A program made the translations under genes and the position numbers. A model generated the notes under the pieces. It worked only from the letters and a program-made list of their open reading frames with translations. It was not told the origin of the DNA and did no database searches. From NCBI GenBank assembly GCA_964577365.1, contig CAZNYP010000006.1:1-58901 (forward strand): DNA of 58,901 nt, in the 5' to 3' direction. The DNA comes from JAGOVB01 sp964577365 (GTDB lineage Bacteria > Patescibacteriota > Minisyncoccia > Phycocordibacterales > PALSA-1337). Position 1 is the stretch's first letter. Each line of letters starts with the position of its first letter. Positions 8,912 to 17,050 of the stretch are shown in pieces.

Positions 8912-9396
8912 CTCCAGTCGAGGTTTGCGAAGAAGTCCTCTATATACTGCTTTTTACCAGATGGGGCGTAGTCAGCTACGTATGAGTGCTCCCACATATC
9001 GAGGGCGAGGATGAGTGCGCAGTCCTGCAGTTGTCCGATGTGCTGTTCGTCTATCCAGGCAGTCAGGATTTGTTTACTCTTTCTATCGTAGAACACCATA
9101 GCCCAGCCTACTCCGCGAGTGAGTGCGAGTGTCTTGAAATCCTCGATAAATTTGTCGGTAAAGGTAGTTTTTAGGTTTTCAGACATCGGCGTCGCTTTTT
9201 CGAGACTTTTGAAATACACTTCATGGTTACGCATACCGTTGTACTCAAAACCAAAACGCTTGTCGATAGGACCTTCGAGGAGTGTGTTCGCATTTTTCAC
9301 ATAGCCAGCATATAGCTTGAGGTGTTCCTCAATAGTTTTTTTAGAAATGCCTTTTAAATCGGGGATGTTAAACTTTTGTTCGATAAATGAAGTCAT
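8875..9396 (-). CDS. sodA: Iron/manganese superoxide dismutase
   Basis: Converts superoxide to peroxide and oxygen. 173 residues, shorter than the usual 190-210. The four metal ligands are His25, His58 (NHEVYF), Asp133 and His137 (DMWEHSYVADY), with the gateway Tyr32. The usual HHxxHH helix is reduced to HLKLYAGYV. Whether it uses Fe or Mn cannot be read. A TATAAT box six bases before the ATG suggests a leaderless transcript. It lies antisense between the two halves of comEC and overlaps both. Confidence 0.93.
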   Translation of the reverse strand: MTSFIEQKFNIPDLKGISKKTIEEHLKLYAGYVKNANTLLEGPIDKRFGFEYNGMRNHEVYFKSLEKATPMSENLKTTFTDKFIEDFKTLALTRGVGWAMVFYDRKSKQILTAWIDEQHIGQLQDCALILALDMWEHSYVADYAPSGKKQYIEDFFANLDWSYIENNLTTSNS

Positions 9397-10211
9397 ACAA
9401 GCATTATATACTAATATTTTTGTTATTTCTCAATGCGTGCGTTTGGTACGTGGTGTATTTTTCGTTGGACAAAGACCTGAGTATCTATTTTCTCAATGTG
9501 GGGCAGGGTGATGCCATATTTATCCAGGCTCCGAACAAGGTGCAGGTACTCGTCGATGGCGGTCCCGATGGAGCGGTCCTTCGTGAGCTCACTGCGATCA
9601 TGCCGTTTTATGATAGGCATATAGATATGGTGATACTCACTCACCCTGATGCGGATCATGTAGGAGGGCTCAATGATGTGATTGATCGGTACAGGGTAGA
9701 CAAAATCCTCGAGCCCGGAGTCCAGGCCTCGACTACGGCCTATACGAACTTTAAAAGACATGCGAGCACGACGATCGCACGACGGGGCATGCGGTATGTC
9801 CTCGACGAGGATGTATTTCTCGATATTTTGTTTCCTGATCGAGATACTGTAGGGTGGGAGACAAATACAGCCTCGATCATCGCCAAATTGTCATACGGTA
9901 GTTCCAGTGTACTCCTCACAGGGGATGCTCCCATGAAGATAGAAAAGTACATCACCAAGTATGATGATGTAAATGTAGATATATTAAAATTGTCTCATCA
10001 TGGATCAAACTCTTCTTCTCCTGAGGAGTTCCTGGCTGAAGCGACTCCTGAATACGCCATCGTCTCTGCTGGGAAAAACAATCGTTACAAACATCCACAT
10101 CCTCTGGTAATAGAGCGGGTGAAAAAGTATACAAAAAATATCCTCAGTACCGCAGAAGTGGGGAGGATTAAGTTTCGTCTATCGAGGGATAGGGTCGAAT
10201 ATATTAGATAA
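9387..10211 (+). CDS. ComEC C-terminal part: metallo-beta-lactamase domain
   Basis: 274 residues. A membrane anchor (about 6-26) is followed by the ComEC/Rec2-type metallo-beta-lactamase fold. FLNVGQGDAIF opens it, then THPDADHVGGL (metal-binding HxDxDH), LLTGDAP, LSHHGSNSSS and VSAGKNNRYKHPHP. In full-length ComEC this domain degrades the strand that is not imported. Here it is a separate membrane-anchored protein. Its ATG overlaps the sod start codon region by ten bases in divergent orientation, and its stop overlaps rpmB by eight. Confidence 0.9.
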   Translation: MKSYKHYILIFLLFLNACVWYVVYFSLDKDLSIYFLNVGQGDAIFIQAPNKVQVLVDGGPDGAVLRELTAIMPFYDRHIDMVILTHPDADHVGGLNDVIDRYRVDKILEPGVQASTTAYTNFKRHASTTIARRGMRYVLDEDVFLDILFPDRDTVGWETNTASIIAKLSYGSSSVLLTGDAPMKIEKYITKYDDVNVDILKLSHHGSNSSSPEEFLAEATPEYAIVSAGKNNRYKHPHPLVIERVKKYTKNILSTAEVGRIKFRLSRDRVEYIR

Positions 10212-10446
10212 TTCCTGCTTTTTTGAGAGTGACGAATGCGCCGTGCTTTTGGATGGTCTTTAGAGCTCGGGTAGAGATGGTGAGGGTGATTGATTTCTTT
10301 AGCTCTGGTACGTAGATCTTCTTTTTCTGGAGGTTTGGATGTCGGCGAACGTTTCCACAAGGGTTAAACTGGGTAGCACGAGTACGGTTAGAGTATCGTC
10401 CTCCAATGATTGATCCTTTTTTAGTTATTGCGCAGACTTTTGCCAT
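10204..10446 (-). CDS. rpmB: Ribosomal protein L28
   Basis: 80 residues with the L28 hallmark order: MAKVCAITKKGSIIGGRYSN, then TQFNPCGNVRRHPNLQKKK and a C-terminal STRALKTIQKHG. Only single Cys residues are present, so a zinc-binding form is unlikely. It is monocistronic and converges on the comEC C-terminal gene. Only 32 bases separate it from the divergent protease gene. Confidence 0.95.
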   Translation of the reverse strand: MAKVCAITKKGSIIGGRYSNRTRATQFNPCGNVRRHPNLQKKKIYVPELKKSITLTISTRALKTIQKHGAFVTLKKAGII

Positions 10447-10478
10447 GTGTCACGACATGTTATCATAGATTTTGAATT

Positions 10479-11048
10479 ATGCAAATAGAAACCATATTCT
10501 CTATACTTATATTGATCATGTCGGTAGTGGTCCACGAGGTGGCGCACGGGTATTCGGCCCTTCTCCTAGGGGATCCTACGGCAAAGCTACAGGGGAGACT
10601 CACCCTCAATCCACTCAAGCATCTCGAGTGGTTCGGTTCATTTATCGTGCCCCTCATCACATCTCTCGCTGGAGTAGGCTTTGGCTGGGCCAAGCCAGTC
10701 ATGATTAATCCATATAACTTTAAAAATCGCCGCGCAGGAGAGCTCATCGTGGCGCTCGCTGGACCCGCATCAAACGTGGTTCTTGCTATTATCTTTGCTA
10801 TCGTCGCTCGTTTTTATTTCAATGAGGCTATCGCGCTCATTATCATCATCAATATCTCGCTCGCAGTATTCAACATGATCCCGATCCCACCCCTCGATGG
10901 TTCAAAGATTTTATTTTTCTTTATTTCAGAAGAGAGTAGGGAGGTGTTTGAGCGGTATAGTCTATTTCTATTCCTGATCCTTATCCTGGTGGGATGGCAA
11001 TACATTTCCCCAATTATCGTATTTTTGTACAAATTGTTGCTCGCGTAG
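10479..11048 (+). CDS. Site-2-type (M50) membrane protease
   Basis: 189 residues with about five membrane helices. The zinc site is HEVAHGYSA (HExxH, residues 19-23) and the third ligand is the Asp in NMIPIPPLDGSKI. Small stand-alone M50 proteins of this size (YwhC-like) lack PDZ or CBS domains. It would cut membrane-embedded substrates; the target is unknown. The next gene starts 16 bases later behind its own TATAAT. Confidence 0.9.
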   Translation: MQIETIFSILILIMSVVVHEVAHGYSALLLGDPTAKLQGRLTLNPLKHLEWFGSFIVPLITSLAGVGFGWAKPVMINPYNFKNRRAGELIVALAGPASNVVLAIIFAIVARFYFNEAIALIIIINISLAVFNMIPIPPLDGSKILFFFISEESREVFERYSLFLFLILILVGWQYISPIIVFLYKLLLA

Positions 11049-11064
11049 GTGCTATAATTTATCG

Positions 11065-11577
11065 ATGCACAAACACAAAAAGAGTTCAAATAGATTTTTA
11101 ATAATAGGTGTTATTATCATTGCAATTCTTACTGTCATCCTCATACAACAACAAAACCAACCTGTTGATGATGTTCTCGTCGAGGTGACTCCAGTACAAA
11201 CTACTCCAAAACCTACTCCTCCAGCTCCAGCGCTCACCACTCTGTATGTAAACAACCGTCTGGACTATACTGTCATCATCCCAGGAGGAGCACGTCTCAC
11301 TGTTACAGAAAATGGCGTAGAAAAGACCGTGACTACACTACCTGCAGATGCTCGTGAAGTGCGTATATATAGTGGGGATACCTATCTCTCTATATCAGAC
11401 AAGACATATACTCTCCCAGCAGGTGCACGTACAATGGGCACTACAGATATAGGTGGACGATCATATCGCTCTACGAGTACTTCTGGTCAGACTACTATAT
11501 ATGTCCGAGAAGGACTCACTGTGTACTATGGACCGACTGTGCCTAGCATGATGCTCGCATCACTCAGGATAAAATAG
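11065..11577 (+). CDS. Membrane-anchored protein of unknown function
   Basis: 170 residues. A basic N-terminus and one helix (about 10-30) are followed by a Pro/Thr-rich linker (TPVQTTPKPTPPAPA) and a beta-rich extracytoplasmic domain with GARLTVTENG and GARTMGTTDIGG. TATAAT (11053-11058) lies six bases before the ATG, a clear leaderless arrangement. No family recognised. Confidence 0.7.
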   Translation: MHKHKKSSNRFLIIGVIIIAILTVILIQQQNQPVDDVLVEVTPVQTTPKPTPPAPALTTLYVNNRLDYTVIIPGGARLTVTENGVEKTVTTLPADAREVRIYSGDTYLSISDKTYTLPAGARTMGTTDIGGRSYRSTSTSGQTTIYVREGLTVYYGPTVPSMMLASLRIK

Positions 11578-11578
11578 C

Positions 11579-11607
11579 TTTACTTTTTCCTATATATACA
11601 GTATATT
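11579..11607 (+). promoter_or_regulatory. Promoter of the rpsL-rpsG operon
   Basis: TTTACT (11579-11584), 17-base spacer, TATATT (11602-11607). The same GCTTTACTTTT start is used in front of fusA at 16995. A leader of about 110 bases follows. Confidence 0.6.
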
Positions 11608-11657
11608 ACTCCTACGTTTCTTTAAACGTATTTATAAGAAGGTAAAGGTGAGTAACC

Positions 11658-11684
11658 CCTATATCGTACTAAACGGTATATAGG
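11658..11684 (+). promoter_or_regulatory. Leader hairpin of rpsL mRNA
   Basis: CCTATATCGT pairs with ACGGTATATAGG, one bulged base, loop ACTAA. It lies 40 bases before rpsL. A binding site for a ribosomal protein (S7 is the classical str-operon repressor) is possible but not shown. Confidence 0.45.
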
Positions 11685-11724
11685 TGAAGAATTCAGCTTT
11701 ATCATAAAACAGAATAATCAATTA

Positions 11725-12141
11725 ATGCCAACCATCAATCAATTGGTGAAGCGAAATCGTAGTATCACAAAGCGAAAGTCAAAATCTGTCGCTCTGACTC
11801 GTTCGTTTAACACCATTAAAAACCGACCAAGTTTCCTCTACTCTCCATTCAAACGTGGAGTATGTATCAAGGTGACTACCAAAACCCCAAAAAAGCCTAA
11901 CTCAGCGATCCGAAAGATTGCCCGTGTTCGACTTTCAAACGGTATGGAAGTGACTGCGTACATCCCAGGTGAAGGACACACACTACAGGAGCACTCTGTG
12001 GTTCTCCTCCGAGGAGGTCGTGTAAAAGACGTAGGACTACGATATACCATCGTTCGAGGAGTTCTCGACTGTACAGGTGTAGAAAAGCGCCGAAAGGGTC
12101 GAAGTCAGTACGGTAATAAAAAGCCAAAGGCACAAAAATAA
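11725..12141 (+). CDS. rpsL: Ribosomal protein S12
   Basis: 138 residues, decoding-centre protein. The N-terminal insertion before KRGVC is of the longer Gram-positive type. TPKKPNSA carries the streptomycin-contact Lys. The second decoding loop reads RVKDVGLRYT instead of the usual RVKDLPGVRYH: one residue is missing and the conserved Pro is gone. No Shine-Dalgarno sequence precedes the ATG. Confidence 0.97.
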   Translation: MPTINQLVKRNRSITKRKSKSVALTRSFNTIKNRPSFLYSPFKRGVCIKVTTKTPKKPNSAIRKIARVRLSNGMEVTAYIPGEGHTLQEHSVVLLRGGRVKDVGLRYTIVRGVLDCTGVEKRRKGRSQYGNKKPKAQK

Positions 12142-12150
12142 TACACTCCC

Positions 12151-12621
12151 ATGCGAAGACCAATAAAAAATAAACACGTAGTAGGACCAGATCCTATATA
12201 CAATTCAGAAAAAGTTTCAAAGATGGTAAACTATGTCATGGAGCGTGGAAAGAAAAACACTGCTCGTGAAGCAATGTACAACTGTCTAAACGAGATCAAA
12301 ACACTCGCAAAGGTAGAAGATCCTATGGAAATCTTTGAGGCAGCGCTCAAAAACACTGCTCCTTTGATGGAAGTACGATCACGCCGAGTGGGAGGTGCGA
12401 ACTATCAGGTGCCACGAGAGGTCCGTCCTGAACGACGCCAGGCTCTCTCTATGAAATGGATCATTGAGGCTGCACGAGGAAAGAAGGGCAAGCCAATCCA
12501 CATAAAACTCGCTGAAGAAATCATCGCAGCTAGTAAAAACGAAGGAGAAGCGGTCAAAAAACGTGAGAATGTCCACAAGATGGCAGAGGCAAACAAGGCT
12601 TTTGCACACTTTGCGTGGTAA
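12151..12621 (+). CDS. rpsG: Ribosomal protein S7
   Basis: 156 residues; binds the 16S 3' domain and starts head assembly. Recognised by the N-terminal MRRPIKNK, GGANYQVPREVRPERRQALSM and C-terminal ENVHKMAEANKAFAHFAW. It starts nine bases after rpsL with CCC just before the ATG. A terminator follows, so in this genome rpsL-rpsG is cut off from fusA. Confidence 0.97.
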   Translation: MRRPIKNKHVVGPDPIYNSEKVSKMVNYVMERGKKNTAREAMYNCLNEIKTLAKVEDPMEIFEAALKNTAPLMEVRSRRVGGANYQVPREVRPERRQALSMKWIIEAARGKKGKPIHIKLAEEIIAASKNEGEAVKKRENVHKMAEANKAFAHFAW

Positions 12622-12635
12622 TACCAAACAAAAAG

Positions 12636-12657
12636 GACCTCTTCGGAGGTCTTTTTT
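12636..12657 (+). terminator. Intrinsic terminator after rpsG
   Basis: GACCTC (12636-12641), TTCG loop, GAGGTC (12646-12651), six T. Confidence 0.9.
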
Positions 12658-12700
12658 GTTTTTGTTTGCATATCTAGATATATAGGCATAGAATTGATAT

Positions 12701-13642
12701 ATGAAAACAATATACGGCGTAGTAGCAATGGTAATCCTGGTTGTCGTTATAGTTTGGGCTTCTGGTATATCCAAAGAAGATGATCGGGTGGTAAAGATCG
12801 GTTATCTACAGATCCTCTCTTCGTATCCGCTTTATGTTGCTGATACAAATGGAGAGTTTGCTAAAGAGGGTATAAAGACAGAAAATATACTCTTCCAATC
12901 ATCAAACCAGCTCGTAGATGCCCTTGTCCGAGGAGATGTAGACTTGTCGCCGAGTCTGTCTCTTGTACCTATACTAAATGCCGAAGCTGTAGACTCAGGG
13001 AAACTGCAAGTGTTTTATGCGAGCGATCTCACAGCTACCAAACCATTCGACAGTCTGATCGTAAAGAGGGATTCTAAAATTCAAACAATAAAAGACTTGG
13101 TAGGTAAGAAAGTAGGAATATTCCCAGGTACCACTCAGCGTAGTATTGTTAAAGAATTTTTGAGAAAAAATGACGTAGATGCTGAGAAAGTACTCTTTGT
13201 AGAGCTTCCGCCACAAAACCAGTTGGTAGCCCTATCTCAAGGTTCTATCGACGCGCTACAGGCAATCGAACCAAACAAGACGATTGCTATAGAAACCGGA
13301 CTAGCACGAGCGATCAACAAGTCTACGTATGCAGAGACATATGACCACACTCCATTTGCAGTAGGTGTCATCACTACAGATTTTGTTCAAAAGCACTCAT
13401 CTTTGGCAAAACGAGTCCTCACGGTGCTGGATTCGACAAACAAGCACGTCCTCACAAATGAGGTCGAAACTCGATCGATTATTGCCAAAGTTATGAATTT
13501 GGACAAGAATATAGCTGATAAGGTGGTAATCAATGAGTACGTTGCTCTCGATCCAGAAAACATACGCAGATTCGTGGATTTCCTGGTAAGTATTGGTGAA
13601 TTGAAAGCCAGCCCAGATTTAACAAAAATGTTTTACAAATAA
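12701..13642 (+). CDS. ABC substrate-binding protein, NMT1/THI5-like, copy 1
   Basis: 313 residues. An uncleaved-looking N-terminal helix (about 4-22, no lipobox Cys) anchors a two-lobed periplasmic-binding fold. Family marks: VKIGYLQ, ANxGEFAKEGI-type segment, ALVRGDVDLSP, LVGKKVGIFPGTTQR and GSIDALQAIEPN. The family binds thiamine precursors, sulfonates, nitrate or flavins; the ligand here cannot be told. TAGAAT lies six bases before the ATG, so it is the leaderless first gene of a five-gene operon. Confidence 0.88.
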   Translation: MKTIYGVVAMVILVVVIVWASGISKEDDRVVKIGYLQILSSYPLYVADTNGEFAKEGIKTENILFQSSNQLVDALVRGDVDLSPSLSLVPILNAEAVDSGKLQVFYASDLTATKPFDSLIVKRDSKIQTIKDLVGKKVGIFPGTTQRSIVKEFLRKNDVDAEKVLFVELPPQNQLVALSQGSIDALQAIEPNKTIAIETGLARAINKSTYAETYDHTPFAVGVITTDFVQKHSSLAKRVLTVLDSTNKHVLTNEVETRSIIAKVMNLDKNIADKVVINEYVALDPENIRRFVDFLVSIGELKASPDLTKMFYK

Positions 13643-14596
13643 ATGAAAAAATTAATCTTACTTGTTGCGTTGGTGGTTGTTGTTGTGACGATTGTATTTG
13701 CTACCAAGGGAGAAAAACATGATGAATATGTGGTGAGAATCGGATACGCGCCAAATATCGGTTTTTTGCCAGTACACATTGCTAACCAAAAAGGATTTTT
13801 TGATAAAGAAGGGGTAAAGGTAGAATTAAAAGAACTACAAAGTGCCCAACAGCTGTACGAAGCTTTGGTTCGAAAAGAACTAGATTATGTGCCATTTCTC
13901 AGTACGGTAGTGGTTATGAGTGGGGAAGCTGTCAGTCCGGGGAATGTGCAGCTAGTGACCACAAGTGATATTTCACTGGAGAGCCGCTTCGATGCTCTGA
14001 TGGTAAAGAAAGACTCAAAGATCAGTACACTTGCTCAATTGAAAGGTAAGAAAATTGGGGTATTCCCTGGGACAACGGGGATGAATTTCTTGAAAGCTTA
14101 CCTAACTAAGAAGGGGATCGATTATACAGGTACGGAATTTGTACAATTACCTCCACCAAATCAGCTCCAGACGCTCGAATCAGGAGCAATTGATGCTCTC
14201 TTTTCCTACGAACCAAATTATACTCTCGGCGTAGAGAAATTCGGTTTTAAAAACATTGTTCCTGAATCAATTTTTGCAGCACAAATAAACCACGCAGCGT
14301 TCGGTGGCTATTACTTCAATCCGTCATTCACTGCTCAGTATCCAGATTTGGCAGAGAAAGTTGTCCGTGCGATGGATGCTGGAAACGCAATAATTACGGC
14401 CGATCCTGCAGCCGCACGGGCGGTAGCGAAAGAGGTGTATAAGCTCGATGATGTGGTTGCGGCAAAAGTAAATCTGGTGAAAATGATTCCGAGTACAGAT
14501 TTCAAACCCGAGATGTATAGTCAATTCATAGATTTTCTAGTCGCAATAGGTGAGTTGAAATCAAAGCCAGATCTATCTAACATATTCTACAAATAA
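13643..14596 (+). CDS. ABC substrate-binding protein, NMT1/THI5-like, copy 2
   Basis: 317 residues, with the same layout as its neighbours: membrane anchor (2-20), VRIGYAPNIGFLPVHIA, ALVRKELDYVP, LKGKKIGVFPGTTGMN, LESGAIDALFSYEPN. It starts directly at the base after the previous stop. All three copies end in a shared GELK-x-PDL-x-x-FYK tail, which shows tandem duplication. It probably binds the same or a related ligand as copies 1 and 3. Confidence 0.88.
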   Translation: MKKLILLVALVVVVVTIVFATKGEKHDEYVVRIGYAPNIGFLPVHIANQKGFFDKEGVKVELKELQSAQQLYEALVRKELDYVPFLSTVVVMSGEAVSPGNVQLVTTSDISLESRFDALMVKKDSKISTLAQLKGKKIGVFPGTTGMNFLKAYLTKKGIDYTGTEFVQLPPPNQLQTLESGAIDALFSYEPNYTLGVEKFGFKNIVPESIFAAQINHAAFGGYYFNPSFTAQYPDLAEKVVRAMDAGNAIITADPAAARAVAKEVYKLDDVVAAKVNLVKMIPSTDFKPEMYSQFIDFLVAIGELKSKPDLSNIFYK

Positions 14597-15547
14597 ATGA
14601 GGAAAATCGTAGGAGTTCTAATTGTCTTTATAGTAATCGCAATCATTTTTGTGAGAAATAATGACACAGAGGGTGACTATGTCGTGCGTGTCGGACATCT
14701 ACAGATTATGGCGAGCAAGCTACCATTTCAGGTGGCCGTAGAAAGAGGGTTTTTTGAAGAAGAAGGGATCAAAATCAAAGCTACCGAACTCCAGACATCG
14801 AACCTATTACTCGATGCACTCGTTCGTGGAGATATCGACATCACTCCAGAGATAGCTCTATTCCCATTCATGAGTGCTGAACTAGCTGATCCAGGAAAAT
14901 TGAAAATATTTTCTGTGACGGACCTAGAGAAAGAGAATCCATTTGATGTCATTCTTGTGAAAGAGGAATCAAAAATTAAATTGCTCACCGATTTAGCGGG
15001 GAAGAAAATAGGAGTGTCACCAGGTACCACCGCTACAAATATGCTCAGGTTATTCCTCAATAAAAAAGGAATAGATACAAGTGCTATTCAATTTATCCAG
15101 CTTGCTCCAGCTGTACAGCTACAGGGACTCTCCTCTGGTTCAGTAGATGCATTGTTTGCGTATGATCCACTGATTGCCATTGCAAAGACTCAAAATATGC
15201 GTCAGGTATTTGGATCAGTATTCAGTGACCTTGTAGATCATAGTCCACTCGGAGGGGGACTCATAAGCAATGCATTTATAAAACAGCATCCCGTTGAGGC
15301 AGCAAAAGCTGTGCGTGCTATCAATAAAGCCTACGATTTTATGAAAGTAAATCCAGCTGAGACTAGAAAAATTATGGCGAAGACATTCAATATCACAGAT
15401 CCAATCGTAATCGAGGCTGTGTCGCTGACACCGTTCGTATATCTTGATAAAATTGATATGAATGTGTTTGAAAAATTCGTTCAGAGTACCATTGAAGCAG
15501 GGGAACTGAAAGCTAAGCCCGATTTGACCAACGTATTTTATAAATAA
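14597..15547 (+). CDS. ABC substrate-binding protein, NMT1/THI5-like, copy 3
   Basis: 316 residues: anchor helix (3-19), VRVGHLQIMASKLPFQVAVE, ALVRGDIDITPE, LAGKKIGVSPGTTATN, SSGSVDALFAYDP. The start codon follows the previous stop with no gap, and its own stop shares a base with the ATPase ATG. The copies differ widely in sequence, so the duplication is old and different ligands are possible. Confidence 0.88.
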   Translation: MRKIVGVLIVFIVIAIIFVRNNDTEGDYVVRVGHLQIMASKLPFQVAVERGFFEEEGIKIKATELQTSNLLLDALVRGDIDITPEIALFPFMSAELADPGKLKIFSVTDLEKENPFDVILVKEESKIKLLTDLAGKKIGVSPGTTATNMLRLFLNKKGIDTSAIQFIQLAPAVQLQGLSSGSVDALFAYDPLIAIAKTQNMRQVFGSVFSDLVDHSPLGGGLISNAFIKQHPVEAAKAVRAINKAYDFMKVNPAETRKIMAKTFNITDPIVIEAVSLTPFVYLDKIDMNVFEKFVQSTIEAGELKAKPDLTNVFYK

Positions 15548-16264
15548 TGATTTCACTTAGCGCTATAGAGAAAGAGTTTAGAAAAAATACGGGCACGGTA
15601 AAGGTGCTCGATGGTATCAATCTCACAATTCAAAAAGGTGAGTTTGTGACGGTATTTGGTCCAAATGGATCTGGAAAGACCACATTACTCAATATCGTAG
15701 CAGGAATCGACACTCCTGATGTCGGGGGTGTGACTATCAATGGAAAAAGTCCTGAGGATGCACGGGTAGGTTTTGTGTTTCAAAATTACAATGAGAGCCT
15801 ATTTCCTTGGAGAACCGTGATCGAAAATATAGTATTTCCTTCAGAAAAAGGGCATGNNNNNNNNNNAAGTTGGGCTACATGCATTTAAAGATAGATGTGT
15901 TTACGAATTGTCAGGTGGGCAGAGGCAGCTCGTCTCTATATGTCGATCAATCGCTTTTCGTCCAGACATTCTCATCATGGACGAACCTTTTTCTGCACTC
16001 GACTACTCTACAACTCGCAAGATGGAACTCGAGCTCCTCGATATCTGGCAGGAAAAGAAAATCACCACTCTTTTTGTTAGTCATGATATAGATGAGGCAA
16101 TCTTTTTGGCCGATAAAGTGGTCGTCCTTTCACCTAGACCTTCAAATATCAAGAAAGTATTCGAGGTAAATCTACCTCGTCCTCGTACTCTCGATATGCT
16201 CGCTGGCCCAGAGTTCGTAACATTACGAAATGAAATACTAAGCACATTTGAGTATGAAAAATAA
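15547..16264 (+). CDS. ABC transporter ATPase, interrupted by an assembly gap
   Basis: The N-terminal part (15547-15856) has Walker A GPNGSGKTT and the Q-loop FVFQNYNESLFPWRT. The C-terminal part (from 15867) has the signature LSGGQRQ, Walker B ILIMDEPFSALD and the switch His in FVSHDIDEA. Ten N separate them and the two frames do not match, because the gap length is arbitrary; about 20-30 residues of the helical domain are probably missing. It looks like one normal SsuB/TauB-type gene, not a pseudogene. It powers the importer with the neighbouring permease. Confidence 0.85.
15857..15866. other. Assembly gap (10 N) inside the ATPase gene
   Basis: A fixed-length scaffold filler, not real sequence. 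The true length is unknown; the ATPase family suggests a few tens of bases are missing. Confidence 0.95.
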
Positions 16265-16994
16265 GTATTTCCTTTACATTGTGGTCCCAATACTCCTCCT
16301 ATGTCTATGGCAGGGGATTTCATATTTTAAATTGGTAAGCCCACTTTTCCTCGCTTCGCCGTACGCTGTTGCTGTAGAATTCGCAGATCCCACACTCCTA
16401 AAAGATCTACTACGTACTCTGTATCGAGTGATCGTCGGATTTGGTCTCGCCACCATCATCGGTGTACCTCTCGGCCTCGTGATGGGCTATTCGTCGAAGG
16501 TGTACAATGCCCTTGAATTTACTGTCGAATTTTTCAGAGGTATTCCGACTACCGCATTGTTCCCACTCTTTCTATTGGTGTTTGGTATAGGAGATGAAGC
16601 AAAATTTGCAGTGACTGCCTGGGGAGCGGGACTCATCATCCTCATCAATTCTATGTATGGAGTGCATTTAGGGAAAGAACTGCGCGTTCGTGTGGCAAAG
16701 ACGATGAAAGTAAAAGGATTTGACATGTTCCGTAAAGTCATCTTTCCAGAAGCACTGCCTCAGATTTTCACTGGATTGCGTGTGGCGACTTCGTTCGCAC
16801 TCATCGTGGTGATCGTGACTGAGATGTTTATCGGTACAGATGTTGGTCTAGGGAAGCGCATCATGGATGCACAGCTCGTATATCAGACGGCAGATATGTA
16901 TGCAGCGATTCTCGCTACTGGTTTCCTCGGCTTCTTTTTAAACAAGCTCATGATGCTCGTAGAAAACAAGGTAGTGCACTGGAAGGGGAAATAA
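16254..16994 (+). CDS. ABC transporter permease (SsuC/TauC type)
   Basis: 246 residues from the ATG at 16254; a TTG six bases earlier is less likely. About six membrane helices. The EAA-type coupling loop is at VKGFDMFRKVIFPEALPQIFTGLR, between the later helices, and PFAM-type features match the inner-membrane component of sulfonate/taurine/thiamine-precursor importers. It overlaps the ATPase end by 11 bases. It is the last gene of the operon; fusA follows behind its own promoter. Confidence 0.9.
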   Translation: MKNKYFLYIVVPILLLCLWQGISYFKLVSPLFLASPYAVAVEFADPTLLKDLLRTLYRVIVGFGLATIIGVPLGLVMGYSSKVYNALEFTVEFFRGIPTTALFPLFLLVFGIGDEAKFAVTAWGAGLIILINSMYGVHLGKELRVRVAKTMKVKGFDMFRKVIFPEALPQIFTGLRVATSFALIVVIVTEMFIGTDVGLGKRIMDAQLVYQTADMYAAILATGFLGFFLNKLMMLVENKVVHWKGK

Positions 16995-16996
16995 GC

Positions 16997-17025
16997 TTTA
17001 CTTTTGCCCAAAAACATACTATTAT
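16997..17025 (+). promoter_or_regulatory. Promoter of fusA
   Basis: TTTACT (16997-17002), 17-base spacer, TATTAT (17020-17025). It has the same AGCTTTACTTTT start as the rpsL promoter and leaves a leader of about 19 bases. Confidence 0.6.
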
Positions 17026-17050
17026 CACCTTCTATATAAACATTTAATTT

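Noticed and set aside
7772..10211. comEC as a frameshifted pseudogene
   Set aside because: Each half ends or begins at a domain boundary, with intact motifs and separate start signals, so splitting is more likely than decay.
13643..15547. Assembly duplication as the cause of the three binding-protein genes
   Set aside because: The copies are strongly diverged at DNA and protein level and each joins the next with different bases, so they are real paralogs.
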